A DNA stretch of 58,592 nucleotides. Source: Seohaeicola zhoushanensis. Lineage in GTDB: Bacteria; Pseudomonadota; Alphaproteobacteria; Rhodobacterales; Rhodobacteraceae. Every line of letters begins with the position of its first letter. The stretch's first letter is position 1. Location: the NCBI RefSeq assembly GCF_014656415.1, contig NZ_BNCJ01000012.1, positions 73,398-131,989 on the forward strand. Direction: 5' to 3'. This document shows, one piece after another, positions 26,791 to 35,263 of this stretch. The position numbers and the translations under genes were made by a program. Below the pieces are notes generated by a model. The model did not search any database. It was not told where the DNA came from and worked only from the letters and a program-made list of their open reading frames with translations.

Positions 26791-27756
26791 TCAGACCACC
26801 GGGGTGCGGTATTCCATGCGCCGCACCGAGCCGGTCTTCGAGCGCATCAGCAGCGTGGTGCAGGTCATCCAGCCGGGTTCGCGGCGGATGCCGGGCAGCA
26901 GGGTGCCGCCGGTGACGCCGGTGGCGGCGAAGATCACGTCCTGCGTCACCATCTCGTCGCGGCGATAGACGCGGTCGAGGTCGGTGATGCCGGCCTTGGC
27001 CGCGCGGGCCTTCTCGTCGTCGTTGCGGAACACCAGCCGGCCTTCGATCTGGCCGCCCATGCACTTGAGCGCCGCCGCCGCGAGCACGCCCTCGGGCGCG
27101 CCGCCGGTGCCCATGTACATGTCGATGCCCGTTGTGGCGCTGTCGGCGCAGTGCATCACGCCGGCGACGTCGCCATCGGTGATGAGGCGGATCGAGGCGC
27201 CGGTCGAGCGCACTTCGGCGATCATCGCCTCGTGGCGCGGGCGTTCCAGGATGCAGACGGTGATGTCCTTCGGCTGGCAGCCCTTCTCGGTCGCCAGCGC
27301 CGAGACGCGGGTGGCTGGCGGCATGTCGAGGGTCACGAGGCCTTCGGGATAGCCGGGGCCGATGGCGAGCTTTTCCATGTAGGTATCAGGCGCGTGCAGC
27401 ATCGAGCCGCGCGGGCCCATGGCGATCACGGTCAGCGCGTTCGGCATGTCCTTGGCGGTCAGCGTGGTGCCTTCCAGCGGGTCGAGCGCGATATCGACGC
27501 CGGGGCCGTTGCCGGTGCCGACCTCCTCGCCGATGTAGAGCATCGGTGCCTCGTCACGCTCGCCTTCGCCGATGACCACGACGCCGGCGATGTCGAGCAG
27601 GTTCAGCTGCGTGCGCATGGCGTTGACGGCGGCCTGGTCGGCGGCCTTCTCGTTGCCGCGGCCCACCCAGCTGGCCGAGGCCAGCGCCGCCTGTTCGGCG
27701 ACACGGGCGAGGCCGAGCGAGAGCATCCGGTCCTGGAAATCGGCGGTCGAGGTCAT
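26791..27756 (-). CDS. glpX: Class II fructose-1,6-bisphosphatase
   Basis: 321 residues. It hydrolyses fructose 1,6-bisphosphate to fructose 6-phosphate in gluconeogenesis. Class II motifs are clear: VGRGNEKAADQAAVNAMR (near 30), GEGERDEAPMLYIGEEVG (near 58), DIALDPLEGTTLTA (metal and substrate site, near 83) and GTGGAPEGVLAAAALKC (near 195). I take ATG 27756 (MTSTADFQ) with AGGA upstream; an in-frame start 22 codons earlier is not family-like. Confidence 0.94.
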   Translation of the reverse strand: MTSTADFQDRMLSLGLARVAEQAALASASWVGRGNEKAADQAAVNAMRTQLNLLDIAGVVVIGEGERDEAPMLYIGEEVGTGNGPGVDIALDPLEGTTLTAKDMPNALTVIAMGPRGSMLHAPDTYMEKLAIGPGYPEGLVTLDMPPATRVSALATEKGCQPKDITVCILERPRHEAMIAEVRSTGASIRLITDGDVAGVMHCADSATTGIDMYMGTGGAPEGVLAAAALKCMGGQIEGRLVFRNDDEKARAAKAGITDLDRVYRRDEMVTQDVIFAATGVTGGTLLPGIRREPGWMTCTTLLMRSKTGSVRRMEYRTPVV

Positions 27757-27844
27757 GGTGTCATCATTCCTGCTGAATAGGTTGCTTGCCTTCGGTTTAT
27801 CCGCGCGGCGGATGCGGCACAAGCCTGCGTGCCGCCAGCGGAGG

Positions 27845-27868
27845 GGGCGGGGGTTGTCGCCCCCGCCC
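27845..27868. terminator. GC hairpin after carboxynorspermidine dehydrogenase gene
   Basis: A perfect 9-bp inverted repeat GGGCGGGGG / CCCCCGCCC with loop TTGTCG, starting 9 bases past the stop on the minus strand. It has no T-run, so it may be a weak terminator or a 3' stabilising hairpin. Confidence 0.5.
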
Positions 27869-27876
27869 GCAAGGGC

Positions 27877-29130
27877 CTATCCGGCGTAGTCGGCCCAGGG
27901 CATGTCCTCGCCGCCGAGGCCGCCCTTCAGGACACGGGTCGGCAGTCCCATCCGGTCGAGCAGGGTGAAGAACGGCCGAGGGTCGAGTTCCTCGACGTTC
28001 TTCATGGTTCGGGCGTCCCACTCGCCGGTCGCCACCAGCATCGCCGCGGCCACCGGCGGCACGCCGGCGGTATAGGAAATGCCCTGGCTGCCGACTTCCT
28101 CGTAGGCTTCCTTGTGGTCGGCCACGTTGTAGACGAAGAGCTCGACCTCCTTGCCGTCCTTCACACCCTTCACCAGGTCGCCGATGCAGGTCTTGCCGGT
28201 GTAGTTCGGCGCGAGGCTTGCCGGGTCGGGCAGGCAGGCCTTGACCACCTTGAGCGGGATCACCTCCTGGCCCTCGGCCGTGGTGACGGGCTGTTCCGAC
28301 AGCAGGCCCAGGTTCTGCAGCACGGTGAAGACGTTGATGTAGTGATCGCCGAAGCCCATCCAGAAGCGGACATCCGCCTGCGGGTAATGCGTGGCCAGCG
28401 AATGCACCTCGTCATGGCCCGACTGATAGGCCTTCGAGGGGCCGACCACCGGCAGGTCCCAAGTCTGGCCCGAGGCGAACATGCTGGTTTCCTTCCAGCT
28501 CTGGTCTTCCCAGTAGTAGACGGTCCCGGTGAATTCGCGGAAGTTGATCTCCGGGTCGAAGTTGGTAGCGAAATACTTGCCGTGCGACCCGGCGTTGATG
28601 TCGATGATGTCGATGCTCTTGACCTCGTCCATCTGGTCGATGGCGAAGCGGGCATAGGCGTTGACCACGCCCGGGTCGAAGCCGGCCCCGAGGATCGCCG
28701 TCACGCCCTTCTCGGCGCAGGTATCGCGTCGCTTCCACTCGTAGTTGGCGTACCACGGCGGGGTCTCGCAGATCTTGTCGGCCTCTTCGTGGATGGCGGT
28801 GTCGATATAGGCGGCGCCGGTCTCGATGCAGGCGTCGAGCACATGCATGTTCACGAAGGCGCTGCCGACGTTGATGACGATCTGCGCGCCGGTCTGCCGG
28901 ATCAGGGCGGCGACGGCGTTGGACTGCATGGCGTCGACCTCATGCGCGGTGAAGTCGCCGGCGACCTTCATGGCGCCCTTCTCGTGGACACTGGCGAGGA
29001 TCGCCTCGCATTTCGAGCGGGTACGGCTGGCGATGTGAAGGGCGCCGAACACGTCGTTGTTCTGGGCGCATTTATGCGCGACGACCTGCGCGACGCCGCC
29101 GGCGCCGATGATGAGCACGTTCTTCTTCAA
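27877..29130 (-). CDS. Carboxy(nor)spermidine dehydrogenase (saccharopine dehydrogenase family)
   Basis: 417 residues. It has an N-terminal NAD(P) Rossmann fold (KNVLIIGAGGVAQVVAHKCA) and a saccharopine-dehydrogenase-like C-terminal domain. It is the alternative polyamine enzyme that condenses aspartate semialdehyde with a diamine to a carboxylated polyamine. The assignment rests on sequence character and on its partner gene: the decarboxylase nspC lies 78 bases upstream on the same strand. The product would be spermidine or norspermidine, depending on the diamine. Confidence 0.87.
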   Translation of the reverse strand: MKKNVLIIGAGGVAQVVAHKCAQNNDVFGALHIASRTRSKCEAILASVHEKGAMKVAGDFTAHEVDAMQSNAVAALIRQTGAQIVINVGSAFVNMHVLDACIETGAAYIDTAIHEEADKICETPPWYANYEWKRRDTCAEKGVTAILGAGFDPGVVNAYARFAIDQMDEVKSIDIIDINAGSHGKYFATNFDPEINFREFTGTVYYWEDQSWKETSMFASGQTWDLPVVGPSKAYQSGHDEVHSLATHYPQADVRFWMGFGDHYINVFTVLQNLGLLSEQPVTTAEGQEVIPLKVVKACLPDPASLAPNYTGKTCIGDLVKGVKDGKEVELFVYNVADHKEAYEEVGSQGISYTAGVPPVAAAMLVATGEWDARTMKNVEELDPRPFFTLLDRMGLPTRVLKGGLGGEDMPWADYAG

Positions 29131-29208
29131 ATCTGAATCCCCTCAGATGATGAGGCGGCCCGCCAGGCGGGCGCCAGGTCAACAGGCGTCCGTCAGGACG
29201 CGGTCAGA

Positions 29209-30300
29209 TCACGACAGGGCCGCCGCGAAATCGTCATAGGTGAAGCTGCGCACCAGGCGCTCGGAACCGTCGAGTTCGCGAATCGCGATGGCGGGCATCT
29301 GCACGCCATTGAACCAGTTCTTCTTCACCATCGTGTAACCGGCCGCATCCTGGATCGAGAGGCGGTCACCGGCCTTGAGCGCCTGCGGAAAGCGGAACTC
29401 TCCGAAGACATCCCCGGCGAGGCAGGACTTGCCGCAGATCATCCATTTCTGGTCGCCGCTCTCCTGCATCTTCGCGCTTTCGCGATAGATCAGCAGGTCG
29501 AGCATATGGGCCTCGATCGAGCTGTCGACGATGGCCAGGTTCTTGCCGTTGAACAGCGTGTCGAGCACCGTCACCTCGAGCGTCGTCGACCTGGTGATCG
29601 CGGCCTCGCCGGGTTCGAGATAGACCTGCACCTCGTTCTCGCCGGCAAAGCGTTTCAGCCGTTCGGCCAGCTTTTCCAGCGGATAGCCCTCGCCGGTGAA
29701 ATGGATGCCGCCGCCCAGGCTGATCCAGTCCATGCGGCGGATCAGGTGGCCGAAGCGTTGTTCGATCATGCCCAGCATCGCGTCGAAGCGGTCGAAATCC
29801 GCGTTCTCGCAATTGTTGTGGAACATGAAGCCGCTGATCTGGTCGGCGATCGGTTCGATCACCTCGGGGCTGTGTTCGCCAAGACGCGAGAAGGGCCGCG
29901 CCGGATCGGCGAGGTCGAAGCTCGACGTCGAGACGCCGGGGTTGACCCGCAGCCCGCGGGTGTGGCCGCGGCTGACCGCCTCGAAGCGTTCCAGCTGCTG
30001 CGCGGTGTTGAAGATGATCTTGTCCGAGGAGGCCAGCACCTCGTCGATCTCGTGCGGGGCCCAGGCCACGGAATAGGCATGAGTCTCGCCCGGGAACTTC
30101 TCGCGCCCCAGCTTGACCTCGAACAGCGAGGAGGAGGTCGTGCCGTCCATATATTCGGCCATCATGTCGAAGACCGACCAGGTGGCGAAACACTTGAGCG
30201 CCAGCAGCGCCTTGGCGCCGGAGAGCGCGCGCAACCGGGCGATCTTCTCCATGTTGGGGAGAAGGCGGGACTTGTCGATGAGATAATATGGCGTTTGCAT
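29209..30300 (-). CDS. nspC: Carboxy(nor)spermidine decarboxylase
   Basis: 363 residues from ATG 30300 (MQTPYYLIDKSRL). It is a PLP-dependent alanine-racemase-fold decarboxylase. The PLP lysine is in LLALKCFATW (near 35), the glycine-rich phosphate loop is ISLGGGIHFTGEGYP (near 182), and CGKSCLAGDVFGEF (near 287) carries the active-site cysteine of the C-terminal barrel. It removes CO2 from carboxy(nor)spermidine, finishing polyamine synthesis started by the downstream dehydrogenase. A longer in-frame extension of 41 residues is Arg/Pro rich and not family-like. Confidence 0.93.
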   Translation of the reverse strand: MQTPYYLIDKSRLLPNMEKIARLRALSGAKALLALKCFATWSVFDMMAEYMDGTTSSSLFEVKLGREKFPGETHAYSVAWAPHEIDEVLASSDKIIFNTAQQLERFEAVSRGHTRGLRVNPGVSTSSFDLADPARPFSRLGEHSPEVIEPIADQISGFMFHNNCENADFDRFDAMLGMIEQRFGHLIRRMDWISLGGGIHFTGEGYPLEKLAERLKRFAGENEVQVYLEPGEAAITRSTTLEVTVLDTLFNGKNLAIVDSSIEAHMLDLLIYRESAKMQESGDQKWMICGKSCLAGDVFGEFRFPQALKAGDRLSIQDAAGYTMVKKNWFNGVQMPAIAIRELDGSERLVRSFTYDDFAAALS

Positions 30301-30437
30301 ACGCGTCGGGGCCTCTTCGGGTCGGGACGGGAATGCATCGGGCCAGAGGCGATGCCGGTGCCGTTTATCGGGACTCGGAGGGGGTCGCAATGGCCTGTAC
30401 GCGCGGAATCGTCGCAGATTCACCGCGCCGGAGCGAT

Positions 30438-30459
30438 ATCGGGGCCCCGTGGCCCCGAT
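30438..30459. terminator. GC hairpin downstream of hom
   Basis: A perfect 9-bp inverted repeat ATCGGGGCC / GGCCCCGAT with loop CCGT lies 8 bases past the hom stop on the minus strand. The lack of a T-run makes termination uncertain. Confidence 0.5.
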
Positions 30460-30466
30460 CGGTGGT

Positions 30467-31753
30467 TCAGACTTCCTCGATCCGCAGCGCCACCGGCTCG
30501 CCGGCGATCACGTCGGTCTGGCGCATGGCAGCCAGCGCCTCGTCCAGGGCGGCGCGGCTGGTCTTGTGGGTGACGAAGAGCACCGGGGCGGTGGCGTCGG
30601 AATGGCCATACTGCCGCATCCGGTCGATCGAGACACCGGCCTGGCCGAGGATCGCCGCCACCTTGGCCAGCGCGCCGGGTTTGTCGACCAGCTTCATGCG
30701 CAGGTAATAGGGCGCGGGCAGGGCCGAGCGTGCCGCCGGCAGGGTTTCAAGCGTCGTGGCCGGTTGCCCGAAGGTGGCGAGGCGCAGGCCCCGCGCGATG
30801 TCGCAGACGTCGCCCATCACCGCGCTCGCGGTCGGGCCCTGGCCGGCGCCGGGGCCGCGCAGCACCAGCTGCTGCACCGCGTCGCCCTCGATCACCACCA
30901 TGTTGGTGCCGCCTTCGAGCTGCCCCAGCGGCGAGTCCGCCGGCACCAGGCAGGGCTGCATCCGCTGTTCCAGCCCGCGGCCGGTGCGCTGCGCCACGCC
31001 GAGCAGCTTGATGCGATAGCCCATGTCAGCCGCCTGGTGGATGTCTTCCAGCTGGATGTGCTGGATGCCCTCGATTTCGATCCCGTCGAAATCGGGCGCG
31101 GTGCCGAAGGCGATGGCCGCGAGGATCGCCAGCTTGTGCCCGGCGTCGATGCCGCCGACGTCGAGGTTCGGATCGGCTTCGAGATAGCCCAGCTTGGCGC
31201 ATTCCTCGAACAGCGCGTTGTAGCCCTGGCCGGTCGCCTGCATCCGGGTCAGGATGTAGTTGCAGGTGCCGTTCATCACGCCCATGACGCGGGTGATCTC
31301 GTTGGCCGCCAGCCCCTCGGTCAGCGCCTTGATGACGGGAATGCCGCCCGCGACCGCCGCCTCGTAGCGGATCACCCGGCCCGCCGCTTCGGCCATCTCG
31401 GCCAGCTCGCGCCCGTGGTGCGCCAGCATCGCCTTGTTCGCCGTGACCACATCCTTGCCGGTGGCAAGCGCGGCCTTGACCGCGTCGAGCGCCGGCCCCT
31501 CGTCGCCGCCGATCAGCTCGACAAAGACGTCGATGTCGTCGCGACGGGCCAGGGCGACCGGATCGTCCTCCCAGCCATAGTCCTTGAGAGGGACGCCCCG
31601 GTCCTTGTCGCGGCTGCGGGCCGAGACCGCGCTCAGCGTGATCGCCCGCCCGGTGCGTGCCTCGAGCAGGGCGGCATGGCGGCGCAGGATCTGCACCACG
31701 CCGGTGCCCACCGTCCCCAGGCCGGCGATTCCAAGGCGCAAGGGTGCAGTCAT
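30467..31753 (-). CDS. hom: Homoserine dehydrogenase
   Basis: 428 residues. It reduces aspartate semialdehyde to homoserine for threonine and methionine synthesis. The NAD(P) fold is LGIAGLGTVGTGVV (7-20), the catalytic region is VMGVMNGTCNYILTRM and AKLGYLEADPNLDVGGIDAGHKLAIL (near 205-230), and an ACT domain closes the protein (YYLRMKLVDKPGALAKVAAILGQAGVSI). The start has AAGAGGAT upstream. Its substrate, aspartate semialdehyde, is also the one used by the polyamine dehydrogenase just downstream, so the two genes draw on one pool. Confidence 0.95.
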   Translation of the reverse strand: MTAPLRLGIAGLGTVGTGVVQILRRHAALLEARTGRAITLSAVSARSRDKDRGVPLKDYGWEDDPVALARRDDIDVFVELIGGDEGPALDAVKAALATGKDVVTANKAMLAHHGRELAEMAEAAGRVIRYEAAVAGGIPVIKALTEGLAANEITRVMGVMNGTCNYILTRMQATGQGYNALFEECAKLGYLEADPNLDVGGIDAGHKLAILAAIAFGTAPDFDGIEIEGIQHIQLEDIHQAADMGYRIKLLGVAQRTGRGLEQRMQPCLVPADSPLGQLEGGTNMVVIEGDAVQQLVLRGPGAGQGPTASAVMGDVCDIARGLRLATFGQPATTLETLPAARSALPAPYYLRMKLVDKPGALAKVAAILGQAGVSIDRMRQYGHSDATAPVLFVTHKTSRAALDEALAAMRQTDVIAGEPVALRIEEV

Positions 31754-31832
31754 CTGGCGGATCCTCTTTGTCGGAAATGTCGTTCGGCAGTCGCTTAGCC
31801 GGTTCGCCCGGCCAGCGCAACGCGGCAGATGC

Positions 31833-32126
31833 CTACTCGGTGACGCCCGCGTCCATCCGGGCGCGCGCGGTGTCATCCACCACCGTCCGTGCCGAAAGTT
31901 CACGCGCCCGCCGCTTCAAGCGGTCGGCGCGCGCGTTCAGCGCGCCCGACAGCCGCTCAGCCTCGGCCGCCGGGTCGGCGGGGGCAGTCAGCTCGGTATC
32001 CAGCGGGATCAGCGCGGGGTAATCGGCCGCCCTCAGGTCGGGTGGCACCACGTCGCCCAGTTCCGGCACCTGGGTGCAGGCCGCCAGCGCCAGCAGCGCG
32101 GCAAGGGCGGGACGGGGCAGGGGCAT
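31833..32126 (-). CDS. Small lipoprotein of unknown function
   Basis: 97 residues. The lipoprotein signal is MPLPRPALAALLALAACTQ, lipobox LALAAC. I chose ATG 32126 because GGAG lies 8 bases before it; ATG 32132 and GTG 32135 are in frame but too close to that site. The mature part has helical charged segments (AEAERLSGALNARADRLKRRARELS) that may form a coiled coil. It is divergent from the TetR gene. Confidence 0.75.
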   Translation of the reverse strand: MPLPRPALAALLALAACTQVPELGDVVPPDLRAADYPALIPLDTELTAPADPAAEAERLSGALNARADRLKRRARELSARTVVDDTARARMDAGVTE

Positions 32127-32198
32127 CGGCATCACTCCGGGCTGGTGCCTGCAATCTCGCCCGTGGCGCGCGCGGATGCAAGGCGGGGCTTTTATATG

Positions 32199-32213
32199 AA
32201 CGGATGGTCAGTT
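32199..32213. promoter_or_regulatory. Probable TetR operator
   Basis: AACGGA-TGG-TCAGTT is an inverted repeat with one mismatch in six pairs, 12 bases before the ATG of the TetR gene and in the divergent promoter region. Its position suggests autorepression. Confidence 0.5.
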
Positions 32214-32225
32214 AATCTTTGCCGC

Positions 32226-32813
32226 ATGGCTCGCACCCAGGGATCGCATTCCGACATCACCGGCCCGCGCATCCGCGACGCGGCGCTGCGACTGTTCGCG
32301 CGCCATGGCTATGCCGCCGTGTCGATGCGCCAGATCGCTGCCGAGGTCGGGGTGCAGGCCGGTGCGCTCTACAACTACATCCCCGACAAGCAATCGTTGC
32401 TGTTCGAACTGATGCAAGGTCACCTGGCCCAACTGTTGGAGGCATTCGCCGAACTGCCCCGCCCCGAGGGCGCGTTGGCCCGGCTGCGCGCGTTCACCGG
32501 ATTTCACATCCGCTTTCACCTGGCGCGGCCCGACGCGGTGTTCATCGCCTACATGGAACTGCGCAACCTCAGCCCCGAGAACTTCGCCGCCATCGAGGCG
32601 AGCCGACAGCGCTACGAGGGGCTGCTCGAATCGATCCTTACCGACGGCATCGCCGAAGGCGTGCTGGCCCCGCCCGACCCGAAACTCGCCACCCGCGCGG
32701 TGATCGCCATGCTGAACGGGGTGAATACCTGGTACCGCGAGGGCGGCCGCCTGACGCTCGACGAGGTCGAGGCGATCTATTGGGACATGGTGCGCAAGGC
32801 GCTGGGCGGCTGA
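32226..32813 (+). CDS. TetR/AcrR-family transcription regulator
   Basis: 195 residues. The N-terminal TetR helix-turn-helix is IRDAALRLFARHGYAAVSMRQIAAEVGVQAGALYNYIPDKQSLLFELM (near 16-63). The C-terminal ligand and dimer domain is helical and resembles the TetR_C group of fatty-acid/acyl-CoA-responsive regulators, with conserved FIAYMELRNLSPEN. The ligand is not known. The reading frame is open far upstream, but only this ATG follows the promoter region. It ends 8 bases before the convergent sulfur transporter gene. Confidence 0.87.
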   Translation: MARTQGSHSDITGPRIRDAALRLFARHGYAAVSMRQIAAEVGVQAGALYNYIPDKQSLLFELMQGHLAQLLEAFAELPRPEGALARLRAFTGFHIRFHLARPDAVFIAYMELRNLSPENFAAIEASRQRYEGLLESILTDGIAEGVLAPPDPKLATRAVIAMLNGVNTWYREGGRLTLDEVEAIYWDMVRKALGG

Positions 32814-32820
32814 GGTCGCC

Positions 32821-33894
32821 TCAGCCGGCACGGCCACGCGCCAGCAGGCCACGGTCCTGGTCGACGAGGAAATCGGTCACCACCGCGCCGATCCACATGC
32901 AGAACAGGGCCAGCCAGGCGGTTGCAACGAAGATCGATCCGCCGGTGACGCCGGCGCCGATGGCGCAGCCGCCAGCGAGCATCCCGCCGAAACCCATCAG
33001 CACCGCGCCGATCATCGCCTTGCGCATGGTGGCGGGGCCGTCGAAGCCCTCGAACCGGAACTCGCGCGCCAGCAGCGAGGAGAAGAACGCGCCGAGCACC
33101 ACACCCGGCACCAGGCCGACGTCGAATTCCAGCACGGCAGCGCGGTCGAGGAAGAACATCAGCGTATGCGCCGAGGGGCCGGTGAAGGTGGCGCTCTCGA
33201 TCTGAACCGGCTCGAAGGCGACTTGCGCCAGCGCCGAGGTCAGCGCCCAGCCCACCGCCACGGCAAAGCCGACGCCCGAGGCGAAGACCAGCCGGGCCGC
33301 TCCAATCCGGTTGTGCCGCGCCAGTGCAAGCGCGACGACCGCGATGGCGAGACCGAGCACCAGCCCCGACTGCTCCGGCAGGCCGAGCGCGGCGAGCAGG
33401 TCGACATTGCGCCCGCCCGGCGTGATCCAGAGCGCGGCCAGCCGGTCGCGCCAGGGCGACAGGATCCCGCCGAGGCTCATCTGCGCCACCACGGCGAAGA
33501 TCAGCCCCGAGACGACCGAGCGCAGGTTGCCGGTCGAGGCCAGCACCAGCAGGCGGCCCGAGCAGCCGCGCGCCAGCACCATGCCGGCGCCGAACATCAG
33601 CCCGCCGATCACCGCGCCCGACCAGCTGCCGGGCACCGCCATCATCCGCGCGTCGTTGACATTGAGGAAGCCGGCGAGCCGCGCCGCCTGCACCCAGACC
33701 AGCGCGGTGGAGAAGGTCAGCAGCCAGACCGCCACCGCCGCGCCGAGCCGGCCGCGGGCGAATTCCACCGTCGCCGCGCGCAGGCAGAAGCGCGACCGTT
33801 GCGCCGCGACCCCGAAGATCGCGCCGGTTATCAGGCCGAACAGTGCCGCCGTCGGTGCCTCTCCGATCCGGTCGACCAGGGCGACGAGATCCAT
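32821..33894 (-). CDS. YeeE/YedE (TsuA-type) sulfur-compound transporter
   Basis: 357 residues with about nine or ten hydrophobic helices. The family's conserved cysteines are present: AAQRSRFCLRAA (near 36), ARGCSGRLLVLA (near 107) and AGGCAIGAGVTGG (near 318). In TsuA such cysteines pass thiosulfate through the membrane; many relatives are linked to sulfide or persulfide handling. I chose ATG 33894 with GGAGG at good spacing, over an in-frame ATG at 33900 that abuts GGAGGT. An SqrR/BigR-like box lies 17 bases upstream. Confidence 0.87.
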   Translation of the reverse strand: MDLVALVDRIGEAPTAALFGLITGAIFGVAAQRSRFCLRAATVEFARGRLGAAVAVWLLTFSTALVWVQAARLAGFLNVNDARMMAVPGSWSGAVIGGLMFGAGMVLARGCSGRLLVLASTGNLRSVVSGLIFAVVAQMSLGGILSPWRDRLAALWITPGGRNVDLLAALGLPEQSGLVLGLAIAVVALALARHNRIGAARLVFASGVGFAVAVGWALTSALAQVAFEPVQIESATFTGPSAHTLMFFLDRAAVLEFDVGLVPGVVLGAFFSSLLAREFRFEGFDGPATMRKAMIGAVLMGFGGMLAGGCAIGAGVTGGSIFVATAWLALFCMWIGAVVTDFLVDQDRGLLARGRAG

Positions 33895-33910
33895 GCCCAT
33901 ACCTCCAAGC

Positions 33911-33926
33911 ATTCCGCTGCCGGAAT
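33911..33926. promoter_or_regulatory. SqrR/BigR-like operator (ATTC-N8-GAAT)
   Basis: The sequence CATTCCG-CTGC-CGGAATG (33910-33927) is a perfect 7-bp inverted repeat that contains ATTC-N8-GAAT, the motif described for the persulfide-sensing repressors SqrR and BigR. It lies between promoter and start of the YeeE-type transporter gene. Confidence 0.6.
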
Positions 33927-33951
33927 GTATGCCGGGGCCTTGACGACAACT

Positions 33952-33965
33952 TTGATCCAGATCAG
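33952..33965. promoter_or_regulatory. FNR/FnrL-type box (TTGAT-N4-ATCAG)
   Basis: TTGATCCAGATCAG matches the FNR consensus TTGAT-N4-ATCAA at 9 of 10 positions. It lies 58 bases before the MFS gene start and about 60 bases from the divergent transporter start, so it could act on either. Confidence 0.6.
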
Positions 33966-34022
33966 CCGCGCCTCGGCGAAATTGTCTCGCCAAGTCGGGA
34001 TATCCGGCGTATCTGCGATTTC

Positions 34023-35255
34023 ATGCGAAGTCCCGTGCGCCTGTCCGATGCTCATGCCCTGCCGCTCTGGCGCCGGCCCATGACTCTCCTTTTCGTGATG
34101 GCGGTGGCGATGCCCATCGCCTTCTTTGCCTGGAACGCGCTGCTCAACAATTTCGTCATCGAGGTGGCGGGTTTCGACGGCGCGGATATCGGCCTGCTGC
34201 ATTCGGTGCGCGAGATTCCGGGCTTCCTGGCGGTGGGCGTGATCGTCGTGCTGCTGTTCATGCGCGAACAGGTGCTGGGCCTGATCTCGCTGGTGCTGCT
34301 GGGCGTGGCGACGGCCTTCACCGCCTGGTTCCCCTCGCTGGGCGGGCTCTTGTTCCTGACGCTGCTCTCCTCGATCGGCTTTCACTACTACGAGACGGTC
34401 AACCAGTCGCTTCAGCTGCAATGGCTGCCCAAGGAGCGCGCGCCGCAGATCCTCGGCTGGATCCTCGGTGCTGCCTCGGCGAGCACGCTGGTGGTCTACG
34501 TGCTGATCGCGCTGACCTGGGAGACCTTCGATCTCTCCTACAACCTCGTCTTCATGGTTGCGGGCGGGACGACGGCGGCGATTGCGCTGTTCTGCCTGCT
34601 GGCCTATCCGCAGTTCGAATCGCCGCATCCGCAGCTCAAGACCTTCGTGCTGCGCCGCCGCTACTGGCTGTATTACGCACTGCAGTTCATGGCCGGCGCG
34701 CGGCGGCAGATCTTCATGGTCTTTGCCGGCTTCATGATGGTCGAACACTTCGGCTTCGAGGTGCACGAGCTGACCGGCCTCTACATCATCAACCTGCTCA
34801 TCAACATGTTCGCCGCCCCCTTCATCGGCCGGGCGGTGGGCCGCTTTGGCGAGCGGCGCATCCTGATGGTGGAATATACCGGGCTGACGCTGGTCTTCCT
34901 GATGTATGGCGGGGTCTACTGGTTCGGCTGGGGCGTGGTGCTGGCGGCCTCGCTCTATGTCATCGACCACATCTTCTTCGCCATGGCGCTGGCGCTGAAG
35001 ACCTACTTCCAGAAGATCGCCGACCCCGCCGACATCGCGCCCACGGCGGCGGTGGCCTTCACCATCAACCATATCGCGGCGGTCTTTCTGCCGGCGGCGC
35101 TGGGCCTGCTCTGGGTGGTCTCGCCCTCGGCGGTCTTCCTGCTGGCGGCCTGCATGGCGGCCGGGTCGTTCGGGCTGGCGCTGCTGATCCCCCGCGATCC
35201 CTGCCCGGGGCAGGAAACCGTGCTGGCGAGGCTCCTCGCCGAACCGGCGGAGTGA
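34023..35255 (+). CDS. MFS-family membrane transporter
   Basis: 410 residues with about twelve hydrophobic helices. A loop between halves carries the typical basic turn (GRAVGRFGERRILMVEY, near 267). The substrate is unknown. No ribosome binding site precedes ATG 34023; a later ATG at 34080 (MTLLFVMAV) is an alternative. It is followed after 8 bases by a MATE exporter and then prmA, so the three may share a transcript. An FNR-type box lies in the promoter region. Confidence 0.85.
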   Translation: MRSPVRLSDAHALPLWRRPMTLLFVMAVAMPIAFFAWNALLNNFVIEVAGFDGADIGLLHSVREIPGFLAVGVIVVLLFMREQVLGLISLVLLGVATAFTAWFPSLGGLLFLTLLSSIGFHYYETVNQSLQLQWLPKERAPQILGWILGAASASTLVVYVLIALTWETFDLSYNLVFMVAGGTTAAIALFCLLAYPQFESPHPQLKTFVLRRRYWLYYALQFMAGARRQIFMVFAGFMMVEHFGFEVHELTGLYIINLLINMFAAPFIGRAVGRFGERRILMVEYTGLTLVFLMYGGVYWFGWGVVLAASLYVIDHIFFAMALALKTYFQKIADPADIAPTAAVAFTINHIAAVFLPAALGLLWVVSPSAVFLLAACMAAGSFGLALLIPRDPCPGQETVLARLLAEPAE

Positions 35256-35263
35256 GCGCCACC

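Noticed and set aside
34421-35263. Long frame upstream of the MATE start overlapping the MFS gene
   Set aside because: It is another frame of the MFS gene; the MATE N-terminus begins at 35264 (or GTG 35252).
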